64,000 nt of DNA from Megascapheus bottae (Eukaryota; Chordata; Mammalia; Rodentia; Geomyidae), in assembly GCA_024803745.1 (NCBI GenBank), contig JANJXV010000161.1, forward strand, positions 1,562,001-1,626,000, given 5' to 3'. Below, piece by piece: positions 34,699 to 49,179 of the stretch (its first letter is position 1; each line of letters opens with the position of its first letter). Under the pieces are notes generated by a model. The model saw only the letters and a list, made by a program, of their open reading frames with translations, was not told the DNA's origin and ran no database searches. Position numbers and translations under genes: made by a program.

Positions 34699-37600
34699 CT
34701 ACTGATTATGACGAATGAGGGAAACCACTGAGCCTAAGTTCCTTTGAGTCTGGCTTACTTCACTTAATATGATTTGTTCTAAGTCTTTCCATTTCCTAAC
34801 AAATGGGGCGATGTCATTCTTTCTGACAGCAGCATAGAATTCCATTGTGTACAAATACCACAACTTGTTGATCCACTCATCAACTGAGGGACATCTGGGT
34901 TGGTTCCATATCTTTGCTATGGTGAATAGTGCTGCAATGAAGATTGTTGTGCTAGTGGGTTAATATGCCCTTGTTTCTGGATTGTTGGGTAAATGCCAAG
35001 TAGTGGAATTGCTGGGTCATAGGGGAGTTGTATGTTTAGCGTTTTGAGGCACTGCCGCACTGCTTTCCATAGTGGTTGAACGAGTTTGCACTCCCACCAA
35101 CAGTGTAGTAGTGATCCCTCCTGACCACATCCCCTCCAGCATCTGTTGTCATTCGTTTTCCTGATCCTGGCCATTCTAACTGGAGTTAGGTGGAATCTTA
35201 GACTTGTTTTGATTTGCATTTCTTTTATGACCAGAGATGTTGAGCATTTCTTCATGTGTCTATAGGCCATTTTTGTTTCTTCTTCAGAGAAGACTCTCTT
35301 TAAGTCTTTGGCCCATTTTGTAATGGGATGGGTGTTACTTTGGAGGTTAGTTTTGGAGTGATTCAATTTTTTGAGTTGTTGATATATTTTAGATATGAGG
35401 CCTTGTTCCGTTGTTTGGGTGGTGAAGATCTTCTCCCACTCTGTAGGCTTCCTGATTAGTTTACTAGCTATATCCGTTGCCATACAAAAGCTCTGCAGTT
35501 TAATGCAGTCCCACTTATCCAGCCTTTCTCTGATTTGTTGTGATTCTTGGTCCTTATTAAGAAAGTTTCGACCTGTACCAAGGAGGCCTAGTGTATCTCC
35601 TATTCCTTCCTGTAAACTTTTCAGTGTGTCAGCTTTTACCTCCAGGTCTTTGATCCATTTGGAGTTAATTCTAGTGCAAGGGGACAAAGAAGGATCCAAC
35701 TTTAGTTTTCTGCAGGTGTTTAACCAGTTCTGCCAGCACAACTTGTTGAAGAGGCTATCTTTCTTCCATTCTATTTTTTTGGCTCCCTGGTCAAAGATTA
35801 GGTGGCCATAGGTCTGTGGTTTAATATCTGGGTCCGCAGTTCTACTCCATTGGACTTCAGGCCTGTTCTTGTGCCAGTACCAAGCTGTTTTGAGAATTAT
35901 AGCTCTGTAATAGAGCCTTAAGTTTGGAATTGAAATACCTCCAGCGCTGTTCTTTCTGCTAAGAAGTGTTTTTGCTATACGGGGTCTTTTATTATTCCAT
36001 ATGAAATTTTGAATTGCCTCTTCTATGTCTTTAAAGAATGACATTGGGATGTTGATGGGTATTACATTGAATTTGTAGATAGCCCTTGGCAAGGTTGTCA
36101 TTTTCACAATGTTGATTCTTCCAATCCAGGAGCATGGGAGGTTTTTCCATTTCCTTAGTTCTGCTTTAATTTCCTTTTTTAGGGTTTTAAAATTTTCATC
36201 TAAACGGTCCTTTACATTCTTAGTTAAGCTAATTGCTAGGTACTTTATTTTCTTTGAGGCTATTGTGAAAGGATTTTCTTTCCTGATTATTGCCTCGTTC
36301 CTCTCAGTGTTGGCGTAAAGTAAGGCAGTTGATTTGTGAGGGTTGATTTTATGGCCTGCTACCCTTCCAAAGCTTTGAATCAGCTCAAGGAGCTTGGGAG
36401 TAGAGTCTATAGGATTCTTTAAATACAGAATCATGTCATCTGCAAAGAGGGATAGTTTTATTTCCTCTTTCCCTACTTGGATCCCCTTTATGCTTGCTTC
36501 TTGCCATATTGCACTGCCTAGGAATTCTAGTACTATGTTAAAAAGGAGTGGAGAGAGTGGGCATCCTTGTCTCGTTCCTGATTTTAGAGGGAATGACTTT
36601 AGATTTTCACCATTAAGTATAATACTAGCAGTGGGTTTCTCATACACAGCCTTTATTACATTGAGAAATGTTCCATGGATTCCTAGTTTCTCCACATCTT
36701 TTTACATAAAGGGGTTTTGGATCTTGTCAAATGCCTTTTCCGCATCTATTGAGACAATCATGTGATTTTATCCCTGCTCCTGTTGATGTGTTGAATTATA
36801 TTAATTGATTTGTGTATGTTGAACCAGCTTTGCCTCCCTGTGATGAATCCAGTTTGATCATAGTGTATATTTTTTTGATGAGTTGTTGTAGACGGTTGGC
36901 CAGTATTTTGTTGAGAAGTTTTGCATCGAGGTTCATCAAAGAAATGGGTCTATAGATCTCTTTCTTTGATGAATCTCTGTCTGGTTTGGGGATGAGGGAT
37001 ATGCTGGCTTCACAGAATCAGTTTGGTAAAGAACCTTCATTTTCAATTTCGTTGAAGAGCTTGAGGAGTATTGTTGTGAGCTCTGCTTTGAAGACCTTAT
37101 AGAATTCAGCTGTGAATCCATCTGGCCCTGGGCTCTTTTTAAGTGGAACTTATCTAATTTCCATTTCCATTTCAGAGCTTGAAATAATCCTGTTGAGTTG
37201 GGTTAGCTCTTCTTGGTTCAGTGTGTGTATGTTAATATTGTCTAGGAATTCATCCATTTCTTTTAGATTCTCAAATTTGTTGGCGTAAAGGTTTGAGAAG
37301 TCTTCCCTCATGATATTCTGGATCTTGGTAATTTCTGTCGTGATATTACCATTTTCATCTGCGATTTTGTTTATTTCGATATGCTCTCTTCTTTTTTTGG
37401 TAAGATTTGCTAAGGGCTTGTCAATTTTTTTAATTCTTTCAAGAACCAACTCCTTGTTTTGTTGATTCTTTCTATAGTTTTTTTTTTATTCCAAATCATT
37501 TAATTTTGCTTTGATTTTTATAATTTGCTTTCTCCTAATGGGTTTAGGGTTGGTTTGTTGCTCTTTTTCCAGGAGGTTAAGGTGAGACATTATCTAGTTG

Positions 37601-38541
37601 TTTTGCCATTTTTCCAACTTGCTGTTGTAGGCACTCCGCGCTATAAATTTTCCTCTGAGTACTGCCTTTGTTGTGTCCCTAAGGAGTTGATATTTGTGTG
37701 CTCCTTATTGTTAAATTTCATAAACAGTTGGATATCTGTTCTGATCTCTTCGATTACCCATTGTTTTTGATTCAACAATGTGTGGTTCAGTCTCCATGAG
37801 TTACAGGGTTTTCTTTGGTGGAGATGTGTGTTCAGCTCCAATTTGATGCCTTTATGGTCTGAGAGTGTGCATGGAATAATTTCAGTGTTTCTGAATCTGT
37901 CCAGGTTTGCTTTATGGCCTAAGATGTGGTCTATTTTGGAAAATGTTCCATGTGCTGCTGAGAAAAACGTATATTGTGGTGTTACTGGGTGGAATATTCT
38001 GCAGATGTCTGTTAGATCTAGTTGGTCTATAGAGTTGTTCAGTTCTAAGGTTTCTCTGTTGAGTTTTTGCCTTGTTGATCTGTCCATAGGTGAGAGTGGT
38101 GTGTTAAACTTAACAACAATCACTGTGTTTCGATCTATGTATGGTTTCAGTGTAAGTAAAGTTTGCTTGATGAAGTTTGGAGCTCCGGGATTGGGTGTGT
38201 AAATATTTAGGATTGTTATGTCTTCCGGGAGGAAAGATCCCTTTAGTAGTATGTAGTACCCTTCTTAGTCTTTTCTTACTAATTTTAGTTTGAAGTCTAT
38301 TGTATCTGATATGAGGATGGCAACTCTAGCCTCTTTATGGGGGCAGTTAGCTTGATAGAGTTTATTCCAACCTCTCACTTTCAAAAGATGATTGTTTTGG
38401 GGTAAGATGTGTCTCTTGAAGTCACCAGAACGATGGCTCTTGCTTTTTGATCCAACTAGACAACCTATGCCGTTTAATTGGAGAGTAAAGTCCATTGATA
38501 TTGAGAGTTAGGATTGAGAGATATTTATTAATTCCTACCAT
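34699..38541 (-). pseudogene. L1-ORF2: L1 ORF2 (endonuclease-RT), U1, multiply broken
   Basis: ORF2 normally supplies the APE-like endonuclease that nicks target DNA and the RT that copies L1 RNA. The longest open part, 34,917-36,695 (592 codons), contains the RT motif FADDMILYL and the Cys-rich C-terminus ([20 protein letters not shown]). The breaks I can see are a frameshift near the endonuclease QETH motif (about 38,395); Lys-Glu context changed to a stop at 38,265; frame changes at about 37,640; two stops at about 37,150 and 37,020; a stop just before 36,700; and a C-terminal frameshift at about 34,960. The SDHKG endonuclease motif is present. Confidence 0.9.
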
Positions 38542-38772
38542 TTTTAAAAGCTTTTAGTAGGGCCTGTGTCTTGACAGTTCTTGTGGTCCTTAGATGGTAT
38601 GCAGTTTAGGTGCCTTTTCTTTCCCTATATTGCATTTATTTTGGTTTTCTATGTATAGAGCATCTTTGAGAATTCTCTGTAGTGTTGGTTTTGTTTCGAC
38701 ATATTGTTGCAGCTTTTCCCTGGAATGGAATGTTTTTATTTTTCCCTCAGTTATGAATGAGAGCTTAGCTGG

Positions 38773-39772
38773 CTACAGTATTCTTGGTTGGTAGTTATTT
38801 GATATAATGGCATGACATATATGCTTCTAGTCACTTCGTGCTTGCATGGTCTCTGCTGAGAAATCTAGGGTTATTCTGATTGGTTTGCCTTTGTAGGTTA
38901 CTGATCCCTTTTCCCTGGCTGCCTTTAGGATCTTTCCTTTCGTTTCTATTGATCCAGTTCGGATCACAATGTGGCGGTGGGATGTTCTTTTCTGGTCAGG
39001 TCTGTTTGGGGTTCTAAAAGCTTCTCGTATCGGGATGGGCCTGCCCTTCTGGATATTTGGGAAATTCTCTGAGATGATTCCCTGAAGTATATTTCCAATA
39101 CCATTGACCTCTTTCTCCACGCCCTCCTCAGTACCAACTAGCCTTAAATTAGGCTTCCTAATTGTATCTTGGACCTCCTGAAGCGCTCTCTCATATTTCC
39201 TAGATTTGGATTGACTCCTTTTCTGTTCTTTATAATACCTAAATTATCTTCAGCCACGGAAATTCTCTCCTCTGCAATGTCTAACCTGCTATCAAAGCTA
39301 TCTACTTTATTTTTCATCTCCCTTGCTTCTAATTGCTCACTTTTGATGCCTTTATCCCTTGTTTTAGATCATGTATGGACTTCTTTATCTCCTGGATTTC
39401 CTTTTGAGTGGTTAGCTCAGTAGCTTTATTTTCTTTGGACATTTGCTGGAGTTTGGTCACGTTTTTATTTGTGGATTCTTTGAATTCATCCATCTTTCTT
39501 TGAAAAACCTTTATTATGGCCTCCTTTATGGCTTCTTCTTTTTCACTTATCACCTTGTTTTTGCTTTCCTCTTGTTCAGGTATGGCTTCCTCCATTATCT
39601 CTTTCTTTATATTTTCACATTTTTCATTAATGATGTTTATCAATTGCATTTGTGTAGCAATTGGAAGACTCTCCTCTAGGTTTGCCAGTGACTCTTCCAT
39701 TGTCTGTTTACATTGGGTGTGGGATGTTGTTTCTTGATTTGACATTTTTCTTGAGTTTCTTGTTCTGCCCAT
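38773..39772 (-). pseudogene. L1-ORF1: L1 ORF1 (U1), broken
   Basis: It carries the same 4-bp deletion as U0 and U2, a further small deletion near 39,350 (Gly-Ile-Lys region), and a Trp-to-TAG change at about 38,829 in the C-terminal domain. It is the most damaged ORF1 of the array. Confidence 0.9.
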
Positions 39773-40333
39773 TTGAAAATGGGAGCAAGATTACTACTAA
39801 ATACGATTATAGTTTTTCAGATATAACCAACCTAGACCTCTGTCGCTGGCAGACACTAGATGTTCACAAGTTTTGATTGGTATTATCACTCTTTCTTTTT
39901 GTGCACTTACAGACCAGCCTAATACAACCACTGATAAGCGATTTATACCCAAAACAATAAGCCTCTCAATCCAATCTCTATTGTCTTTAAGTCCCTCTGA
40001 GCCTAGAGAATAATTAACCACCTACATATACAATATTGCTCAACAGCCATCAAGTGTAGATTCGTGCAGTATAAGGGTTGAAAGACGAGCAGAGGTCCAG
40101 AGATAGAAAAAAAGAATGAGAGAGGTCAGGGGAGGTGCAAGAGGATTAACGTAGGAGTGTAAGAATATTGTAGTAATGAAGAAAAGTTATAGCATAAGGA
40201 TAACTGACATAAGTTGGTAAGTAGGTAGCATATTTGAGTACAAAGTTTGGAAAGGATTAGAATAAAACTTATGTGTTGCTGCACGACTAGCTCTTAGCCC
40301 AAGCAGTGGCCTCACAGTGGACCATGGGATGGA

Positions 40334-40660
40334 TCTGTTTTTCTTGTCTACGTTGAGGGAAAGGGGTATTTCACAAGATGCAGAAGCGAAGATTTCAGAA
40401 GCAAATGCTGTGAGTGAATTAGCTCGTAAAAAGCATTTTTATTTTCTTTTATCTTTCTGCCAGTCTTGGGGCTTGAATTCAGGGCCTGAGCACTGTCCTC
40501 GGGTTTTCTCAAGTCTAGCCCTCTGCCACTTGAGCCACAGTGCCACACCTAGATTTTCTATCTATGTGGTACTGAGCAATCAAACCCAGATCTTCATGGA
40601 TGCTAGGCAAGCACTCTACCACTATGCCAAACTCTCAACCCTGACATAGTAATTATAAAG

Positions 40661-40706
<46 letters not shown>

Positions 40707-41733
40707 ATCCAAATATCCTTTCTCCTACAAAGAATGAACACTTAACTGTGTCTAATGCTTTTTTTTTAATTTCACTAATTCTTCTGTGTTTTTCCCTCTT
40801 GCATTTTTTACACATGACAGCAAAGCTAATCATCAGGAAAAAATTGATTAGGATACAGAAACCTAATAATATCCTAGTACATTGACGTCAAAAATATGTG
40901 CAAGATGCCCTGTGTGTTTGACCTAGTGGGAGAGTCCTTGGCTACCAAGCAGTAAGCCTCAGGTTTGATTCCTCATTACCACATACATAGAAAACGCTGC
41001 AAGTGGTGCTGTGGCTCGGTGGGACAGCTAAAGCCTAAAGAAAGCCCAAGAACAATGTTCACACTCTGAGGTCAAGTCCCAAGACTAGCAAAAACAAAAA
41101 AAAAATTCGACAAGAGGCAAAATGCAGGCAGAGAAGGCACTGTGAAGCAAATGTTTTGTAAAGGATGAGGGCAATATTGACCCTTAAGTTTGGATCTTAC
41201 CTAAGAAAGGCTCCTTGAGCCTGAGACCAGACTGGTAGTTGGGCCTAGTGGAAGACATTGGGATTGGACAAATAAGGTGTGCTGTATACTACATCCACAT
41301 GTATATTGTGAGACTGGAGGAGAGATTCAGCCTCCAGTATGTCTTTGGTGAGGTCTTTTGTGAGCAAGGAACTTTGGTCATTGGGCCCTGAAAGGTGACC
41401 CTGCCTCCCTCACAATGGAACAGAATATGGAACCCTGGTAACCAAGCCACTGTAACTAACAATCAGCTCAAGCCAGCTCACTTGGCCTGTGGCTCAGGAG
41501 GAAGAAAGATGTTGCTGTGCTGTTGCCAAAGGTCAGGAAAATCGAGTCTCAGGCATGGAAGTTGTGGATGTCTTACTCGAAGATGTACATGCTAGATCAT
41601 TGCCAAGCCACAAATCCAGTATAACAGAACTTTCTCTAAGAAGAAGGCCAGGAAAATCCAGGGCAACCAGATGAGGTAAATTTCTAAGAAGAAATGTATT
41701 TGACCCCATCATCCTCCCCACACACTACAACTT
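40334..41733. repeat. Array spacer of U1/U2
   Basis: Same layout as the first spacer: ID dimers at 40,459-40,641 (minus) and 40,915-41,103 (plus), with the CAT repeat at 40,662-40,706 (15 units). Confidence 0.9.
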
Positions 41734-42151
41734 TCTTTTTTTTTTCATTTTTTTATTGTAATTAGTAAAAGGGTTAGATGATATTTGCCAGATAGAAGGT
41801 GCATTAATTCACATACATTGATACCCTTTCACATGTCTTGGTACCCATTTCCCTCCAATCCCACACCCCCAACCCATCTTGGTTTTCCCCCCTTCCCTAT
41901 CAAATTTCAAATATCCAAATACAAATAAATTCAATATATCAGATAACAAAGTGAGATACTATACCAATATGGGTTAACCAAGGGACAGCAAGCGAGATGA
42001 GAGACAACATAGTACATTAAGGACAACAATCATTCATTATATGGCTTTTGTGTCAATATCCTGGAGGTCCTTTCAATTAGCTTCACATTATATGGCCTTA
42101 TATATGGCCTTTTGCTCTATTGACAATCTCTGCTAGTAGAGCCCAAGGTTT

Positions 42152-45100
42152 CTAATGATTATGACGAATGAGGGAAACCACTGTGCCTAAGTTCCTTTGA
42201 GTCTGGCTTACTTCACTTAATATGATTTGTTCTAAGTCTTTCCATTTCCTAACAAATGGGGCGATGTCATTCTTTCTGACAGCAGCATAGAATTCCATTG
42301 TGTACAAATACCACAACTTGTTGATCCACTCATCAACTGAGGGACATCTGGGTTGGTTCCATATCTTTGCTATGGTGAATAGTGCTGCAATGAACATTGT
42401 TGTGCTAGTATGCCCTTGTTTCTGGATTGTTGGGTAAATGCCAAGTAGTGGAATTGCTGGGTCATAGGGGAGTTGTATGTTTAGCGTTTTGAGGCACTGC
42501 CGCACTGCTTTCCATAGTGGTTGAACGAGTTTGCACTCCCACCAACAGTGTAGTAGTGATCCCTCCTGACCACATCCCCTCCAGCATCTGTTGTCATTCG
42601 TTTTCCTGATCCTGGCCATTCTAACTGGAGTTAGGTGGAATCTTAGACTTGTTTTGATTTGCATTTCTTTTATGACCAGAGATGTTGAGCATTTCTTCAT
42701 GTGTCTATAGGCCATTTTTGTTTCTTCTTCAGAGAAGACTCTCTTTAAGTCTTTGGCCCATTTTGTAATGGGATGGGTGTTACTTTGGAGGTTAGTTTTG
42801 GAGTGATTCAATTTTTTGAGTTGTTGATATATTTTAGATATGAGGCCTTGTTCCGTTGTTTGGGTGGTGAAGATCTTCTCCCACTCTGTAGGCTTCCTGA
42901 TTAGTTTACTAGCTATATCCGTTGCCATACAAAAGCTCTGCAGTTTAATGCAGTCCCACTTATCCAGCCTTTCTCTGATTTGTTGTGATTCTTGGTCCTT
43001 ATTAAGAAAGTTTCGACCTGTACCAAGGAGGCCTAGTGTATCTCCTATTCCTTCCTGTAAACTTTTCAGTGTGTCAGCTTTTACCTCCAGGTCTTTGATC
43101 CATTTGGAGTTAATTCTAGTGCAAGGGGACAAAGAAGGATCCAACTTTAGTTTTCTGCAGGTGTTTAACCAGTTCTGCCAGCACAACTTGTTGAAGAGGC
43201 TATCTTTCTTCCATTCTATTTTTTTGGCTCCCTGGTCAAAGATTAGGTGGCCATAGGTCTGTGGTTTAATATCTGGGTCCGCAGTTCTACTCCATTGGAC
43301 TTCAGGCCTGTTCTTGTGCCAGTACCAAGCTGTTTTGAGAATTATAGCTCTGTAATAGAGCCTTAAGTTTGGAATTGAAATACCTCCAGCGCTGTTCTTT
43401 CTGCTAAGAAGTGTTTTTGCTATACGGGGTCTTTTATTATTCCATATGAAATTTTGAATTGCCTCTTCTATGTCTTTAAAGAATGACATTGGGATGTTGA
43501 TGGGTATTACATTGAATTTGTAGATAGCCCTTGGCAAGGTTGTCATTTTCACAATGTTGATTCTTCCAATCCAGGAGCATGGGAGGTTTTTCCATTTCCT
43601 TAGTTCTGCTTTAATTTCCTTTTTTAGGGTTTTAAAATTTTCATCTAAACGGTCCTTTACATTCTTAGTTAAGCTAATTGCTAGGTACTTTATTTTCTTT
43701 GAGGCTATTGTGAAAGGATTTTCTTTCCTGATTATTGCCTCGTTCCTCTCAGTGTTGGCGTAAAGTAAGGCAGTTGATTTGTGAGGGTTGATTTTATGGC
43801 CTGCTACCCTTCCAAAGCTTTGAATCAGCTCAAGGAGCTTGGGAGTAGAGTCTATAGGATTCTTTAAATACAGAATCATGTCATCTGCAAAGAGGGATAG
43901 TTTTATTTCCTCTTTCCCTACTTGGATCCCCTTTATGCTTGCTTCTTGCCATATTGCACTGCCTAGGAATTCTAGTACTATGTTAAAAAGGAGTGGAGAG
44001 AGTGGGCATCCTTGTCTCGTTCCTGATTTTAGAGGGAATGACTTTAGATTTTCACCATTAAGTATAATACTAGCAGTGGGTTTCTCATACACAGCCTTTA
44101 TTACATTGAGAAATGTTCCATGGATTCCTAGTTTCTCCACATCTTTTAACATAAAGGGGTTTTGGATCTTGTCAAATGCCTTTTCCGCATCTATTGAGAC
44201 AATCATGTGATTTTATCCCTGCTTCTGTTGATGTGTTGAATTATATTAATTGATTTGTGTATGTTGAACCAGCTTTGCCTCCCTGTGATGAATCCAGTTT
44301 GATCATAGTGTATATTTTTTTGATGAGTTGTTGTAGACGGTTGGCCAGTATTTTGTTGAGAAGTTTTGCATCGAGGTTCATCAAAGAAATGGGTCTATAG
44401 ATCTCTTTCTTTGATGAATCTCTGTCTGGTTTGGGGATGAGGGATATGCTGGCTTCACAGAATCAGTTTGGTAAAGAACCTTCATTTTCAATTTCGTTGA
44501 AGAGCTTGAGGAGTATTGTTGTGAGCTCTGCTTTGAAGACCTTATAGAATTCAGCTGTGAATCCATCTGGCCCTGGGCTCTTTTTAAGTGGAACTTATCT
44601 AATTTCCATTTCTATTTCAGAGCTTGAAATAATCCTGTTGAGTTGGGTTAGCTCTTCTTGGTTCAGTGTGTGTATGTTAATATTGTCTAGGAATTCATCC
44701 ATTTCTTCTAGATTCTCAAATTTGTTGGCGTAAAGGTTTGAGAAGTATTCCCTCATGATATTCTGGATCTTGGTAATTTCTGTCGTGATATTACCATTTT
44801 CATCTGAGATTTTGTTTATTTCGATATGCTCTCTTCTTTTTTTGGTAAGATTTGCTAAGGGCTTGTCAATTTTTTTAATTCTTTCAAGAACCAACTCCTT
44901 GTTTTGTTGATTCTTTCTATAGTTTTTTTTTTATTCCAAATCATTTAATTTTGCTTTGATTTTTATAATTTGCTTTCTCCTAACGGGTTTAGGGTTGGTT
45001 TGTTGCTCTTTTTCCAGGAGGTTAAGGTGAGACATTATCTAGTTGTTTTGCCATTTTTCCAACTTGCTGTTGTAGGCACTCCGCGCTATAAATTTTCCTC

Positions 45101-45985
45101 TGAGTACTGCCTTTGTTGTGTCCCTAAGGAGTTGATATTTGTGTGCTCCTTATTGTTAAATTTCATAAACAGTTGGATATCTGTTCTGATCTCTTCGATT
45201 ACTCATTGTTTTTGATTCAACAATGTGTGGTTCAGTCTCCATGAGTTACAGGGTTTTCTTTGGTGGAGATGTGTGTTCAGCTCCAATTTGATGCCTTTAT
45301 GGTCTGAGAGTGTGCATGGAATAATTTCAGTGTTTCTGAATCTGTCCAGGTTTGCTTTATGGCCTAAGATGTGGTCTATTTTGGAAAATGTTCCATGTGC
45401 TGCTGAGAAAAACGTATATTGTGGTGTTACTGGGTGGAATATTCTGCAGATGTCTGTTAGATCTAGTTGGTCTATAGAGTTGTTCAGTTCTAAGGTTTCT
45501 CTGTTGAGTTTTTGCCTTGTTGATCTGTCCATAGGTGAGAGTGGTGTGTTAAACTCACCAACAATCACTGTATTTCGATCTATGTATGGTTTCAGTGTAA
45601 GTAAAGTTTGCTTGATGAAGTTTGGAGCTCCGGGATTGGGTGTGTAAATATTTAGGATTGTTATGTCTTCCGGGAGGAAAGATCCCCTAATAGAATGTAG
45701 TAACCTTCTTTGTCTTTTCTTACTAATTTTAGTTTGAAGTCTATTGTATCTGATATGAGGATGGCAACTCTAGCCTCTTTATGGGGGCAGTTAGCTTGAT
45801 AGAGTTTATTCCAACCTCTCACTTTCAAAAGATGATTGTTTTGGGGTAAGATGTGTCTCTTGAAGTCAGCAGAACGATGGCTCTTGCTTTTTGATCCAAC
45901 TAGACAACCTATGCCGTTTAATTGGAGAGTTAAGTCCATTGATATTGAGAGTTAGGATTGAGAGATACTTATTAGTTCCTACCAT
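42152..45985 (-). pseudogene. L1-ORF2: L1 ORF2 (U2), broken; longest open RT segment of the window
   Basis: 42,152-44,206 is open for 684 codons from [13 protein letters not shown] (RT motif A) through FADD to the natural C-terminus. Upstream breaks are a frameshift just before motif A shared by all copies, stops at about 44,464 and 44,595 shared with U1, a Trp-to-TGA change at about 45,203, a 1-bp deletion at about 45,687, and the shared frameshift near the QETH motif. The endonuclease reads GEFNTPLSP where L1 enzymes have a GDFN motif. Confidence 0.9.
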
Positions 45986-46216
45986 TTTTAAAAGCTTTTA
46001 GTAGGGCCTGTGTCTTGACAGTTCTTGTGGTCCTTAGATGGTATGCTGTTTAGGTGCCTTTTCTTTCCCTATATTGCATTTATTTTGGTTTTCTATGCAT
46101 AGAGCATCTTTGAGAATTCTCTGTAGTGTTGGTTTTGTTTCGACATATTGTTGCAGCTTTTCCCTGGAATGGAATGTTTTTATTTTTCCCTCAGTTATGA
46201 ATGAGAGCTTAGCTGG

Positions 46217-47217
46217 CTACAGTATTCTTGGTTGGTAGTTATTTGATATAAGGGCATGACATATATGCTTCCAGTCACTTCGTGCTTGCATGGTCTCTGC
46301 TGAGAAATCTGGGGTTATTCTGATTGGTTTGCCTTTGTAGGTTACTGATCCCTTTTCCCTGGCTGCCTTTAGGATCTTTCCTTTCGTTTCTATTGATCCA
46401 GTTCGGATCACAATGTGGCGGTGGGATGTTCTTTTCTGGTCAGGTCTGTTTGGGGTTCTAAAAGCTTCTCGTATCTGGATGGGCCTGCCCTTCTGGATAT
46501 TTGGGAAATTCTCTGAGATGATTCCCTGAAGTATATTTCCAATACCATTGACCTCTTTCTCCACGCCCTCCTCAGTACCAACTAGCCTTAAATTAGGATT
46601 CCTAATTGTATCTTGGACCTCCTGAAGCGCTCTCTCATATTTCCTAGATTTGGATTGACTCATTTTCTGTTCTTTATAATACCTAAATTATCTTCAGCCA
46701 CGGAAATTCTCTCCTCTGCAATGTCTAACCTGCTATCAAAGCTATCTACTTTATTTTTCATCTCCCTTGCTTCTAATTGCTCACTTTTGATGCTTTGCAG
46801 CTCTTGCTTTAGATCATGTATGGATTTCTTTATCTCCTTGATTTCCTTTTGAGTGGTTAGCTCAGTAGCTTTATTTTCTTTGGACATTTGCTGGAGTTTG
46901 GTCACGTTTTTATTTGTGGATTCTTTGAATTCATCCATCTTTCTTTGAAAAACCTTTATTATGGCCTCCTTTATGGCTTCTTCTTTTTCACTTATCACCT
47001 TGTTTTTGCTTTCCTCTTGTTCAGGTATGGCTTCCTCCATTATCTCTTTCTTTATATTTTCACATTTTTCATTAATGATGTTTATCAATTGCATTTGTGT
47101 AGCAATTGGAAGACTCTCCTCTAGGTTTGCCAGTGACTGTTCCATTGTCTGTTTACATTGGGTTGGGGATGTTGTTTCTTGATTTGACATTTTTCTTGAG
47201 TTTCTTGTTCTGCCCAT
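46217..47217 (-). pseudogene. L1-ORF1: L1 ORF1 (U2), frameshifted
   Basis: Coiled-coil part open 46,660-47,217; RRM plus C-terminal part open 46,217-46,663 in another frame. The only visible break is the 4-bp deletion at about 46,676. Confidence 0.9.
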
Positions 47218-47778
47218 TTGAAAATGGGAGCCAGATTACTACTAAATACGATTATAGTTTTTCAGATATAACCAACCTAGACCTATGTAGCTGGCAGACA
47301 GTAGATGTTCACAAGTTTTGATTGGTATTATCACTCTTTCTTTTTGTGCACTTACAGACCAGCCTATTACAACCACTGATCAGCGATTTATACCCAAAAC
47401 AATAAGCCTCTCAATCCAAACTCTATTGTCTTTAAAGCCCTCTGAGCCTAGAGAATAATTAACCCCCTCATATACAATATTGCTCAACAGCCATCAAGTG
47501 TAGATCCGTGCAGTATAAGGGTTGAAAGACGAGCAGAGGTCCAGAGATAGAAAAAAAGAATGAGAGAGGTCAGGGGAGGTGCAAGAGGATTAACGTAGGA
47601 GTGTAAGAATATTGTAGTAATGAAGAAAAGTTGTAGCATAAGGATAACTGACATAAGTTGGTAAGTAGGTAGCATATTTGAGTACAAAGTTTGGAAAGTA
47701 TTAGAATAAAACTTATGTGTTGCTGCACGACTAGCTCTTAGCCCAACCAGTGGCCTAACAGTGGACCATGGGATGGAT

Positions 47779-48109
47779 CTGTTTTTCTTGTCTACGTTGA
47801 GGGAAAGGGGTATTTCACAAGATGCAGAAGCGAAGATTTCAGAAGCAAATGCTGTGAGTGAATTAGCTCATAAAAAGCATTTTTATTTTCTTTTATCTTT
47901 CTGCTAGTCTTGGGGCTTGAATTCAGGGCCTGAGCACTGTCCTCGGGTTTTCTCAAGTCTAGCCCTCTGCCACTTGAGCCACAGTGCCACATCTAGATTT
48001 TCTATCTATGTGGTACTGAGCAATCAAACCCAGATCTTCATGGATGCTAGGCAAGCACTCTACCACTATGCCAAACTCTCAACCCTGAAATAGTAATTAT
48101 AAATTCATT

Positions 48110-48153
<44 letters not shown>

Positions 48154-49179
48154 ATCCAAATATCCTTTCTCCTACAAAGAATGAACACTTAACTGTGTCT
48201 AATGCTTTTTTTTTAATTTCACTAATTCTTCTGTGTTTTTCCCTCTTGCATTTTTTACACATGACAGCAAAGCTAATCATCAGGAAAAAATTGATTAGGA
48301 TACAGAAACCTAATAATATCCTAGTAGATTCACGTCAAAAATATGTGCAAGATGCACTGTGTGTTTGACCTAGTGGGAGAGTCCTTGGCTACCAAGCAGT
48401 AAGCCTCAGGTTTGATTCCTCATTACCACATACATAGAAAACCCTGCAAGTGGTGCTGTGGCTCGGTGGGACAGCTAAAGCCTAAAGAAAGCCCAAGAAC
48501 AATGTTCACACTCTGAGGTCAAGTCCCAAGACTAGCAAAAACAAAAAAAAATTCGACAAGGGGCAAAATGCAGGCAGAGAAGGCACTGTGAAGCAAATGT
48601 TTTGTAAAGGATGAGGGCAATATTGACCCTTAAGTTTGGATCTTACCTAAGAAAGGCTCCTGGAGCCTGAGACCAGACGGGTAGTTGGGCCTAGTGGAAG
48701 ACATAGGGATTGGACAAATAAGGTGTGCTGTATACTACATCCACATGTATATTGTGAGACTGGAGGAGAGATTCAGCCTCCAGTATGTCTTTGGTGAGGT
48801 CTTTTGTGAGCAAGGATCTTTGGTCATTGGGCCCTGAAAGGTGACCCTGCCTCCCTCACAATGGAACAGAATATGGAACCCTGGTAACCAAGCCACTGTA
48901 ACTAACAGCCAGCTCAAGCCAGCTCACTTGGCCTGTTGCTCCAGAGGAAGAAAGATGTTGCTGTGCTGTTGCCAAAGGTCAGGAAAGTCGAGTTTCAGGC
49001 ACGGAAGTTGTGGATGTCTTACTCGAAGATGTACATGCTAGATCATTGCCAAGCCACAAATCCAGTATAACAGAACTTTCTCTAAGAAGAAGGCCAGGAA
49101 AATCCAGGGCAACCAGATGAGGTAAAGTTCTAAGAAGAAATGTATTTGACCCCATCATCCTCCCCACACACTACAACCT
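47779..49179. repeat. Array spacer of U2/U3
   Basis: ID dimers at 47,903-48,087 (minus) and 48,358-48,548 (plus). The CAT repeat at 48,106-48,153 has one CAT, one TAT and 14 CAT. Confidence 0.9.

Larger units (their letters stand above)
34284..40333 (-). mobile_element. Full-length L1 of unit U1 (about 6.05 kb)
   Basis: 3' poly-A (plus-strand T run) at 34,285-34,294, 3' UTR to about 34,698, ORF2 region 34,699-38,541, ORF1 region 38,773-39,772, 5' UTR about 39,773-40,333. No target-site duplication brackets the element, because its two flanks are the two ends of the repeated spacer. Confidence 0.95.
41734..47778 (-). mobile_element. Full-length L1 of unit U2 (about 6.05 kb)
   Basis: 3' poly-A at 41,735-41,745, ORF2 region 42,152-45,985, ORF1 region 46,217-47,217, 5' UTR about 47,218-47,778. 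It is the closest relative of U1 within the array by shared ORF2 stops. Confidence 0.95.
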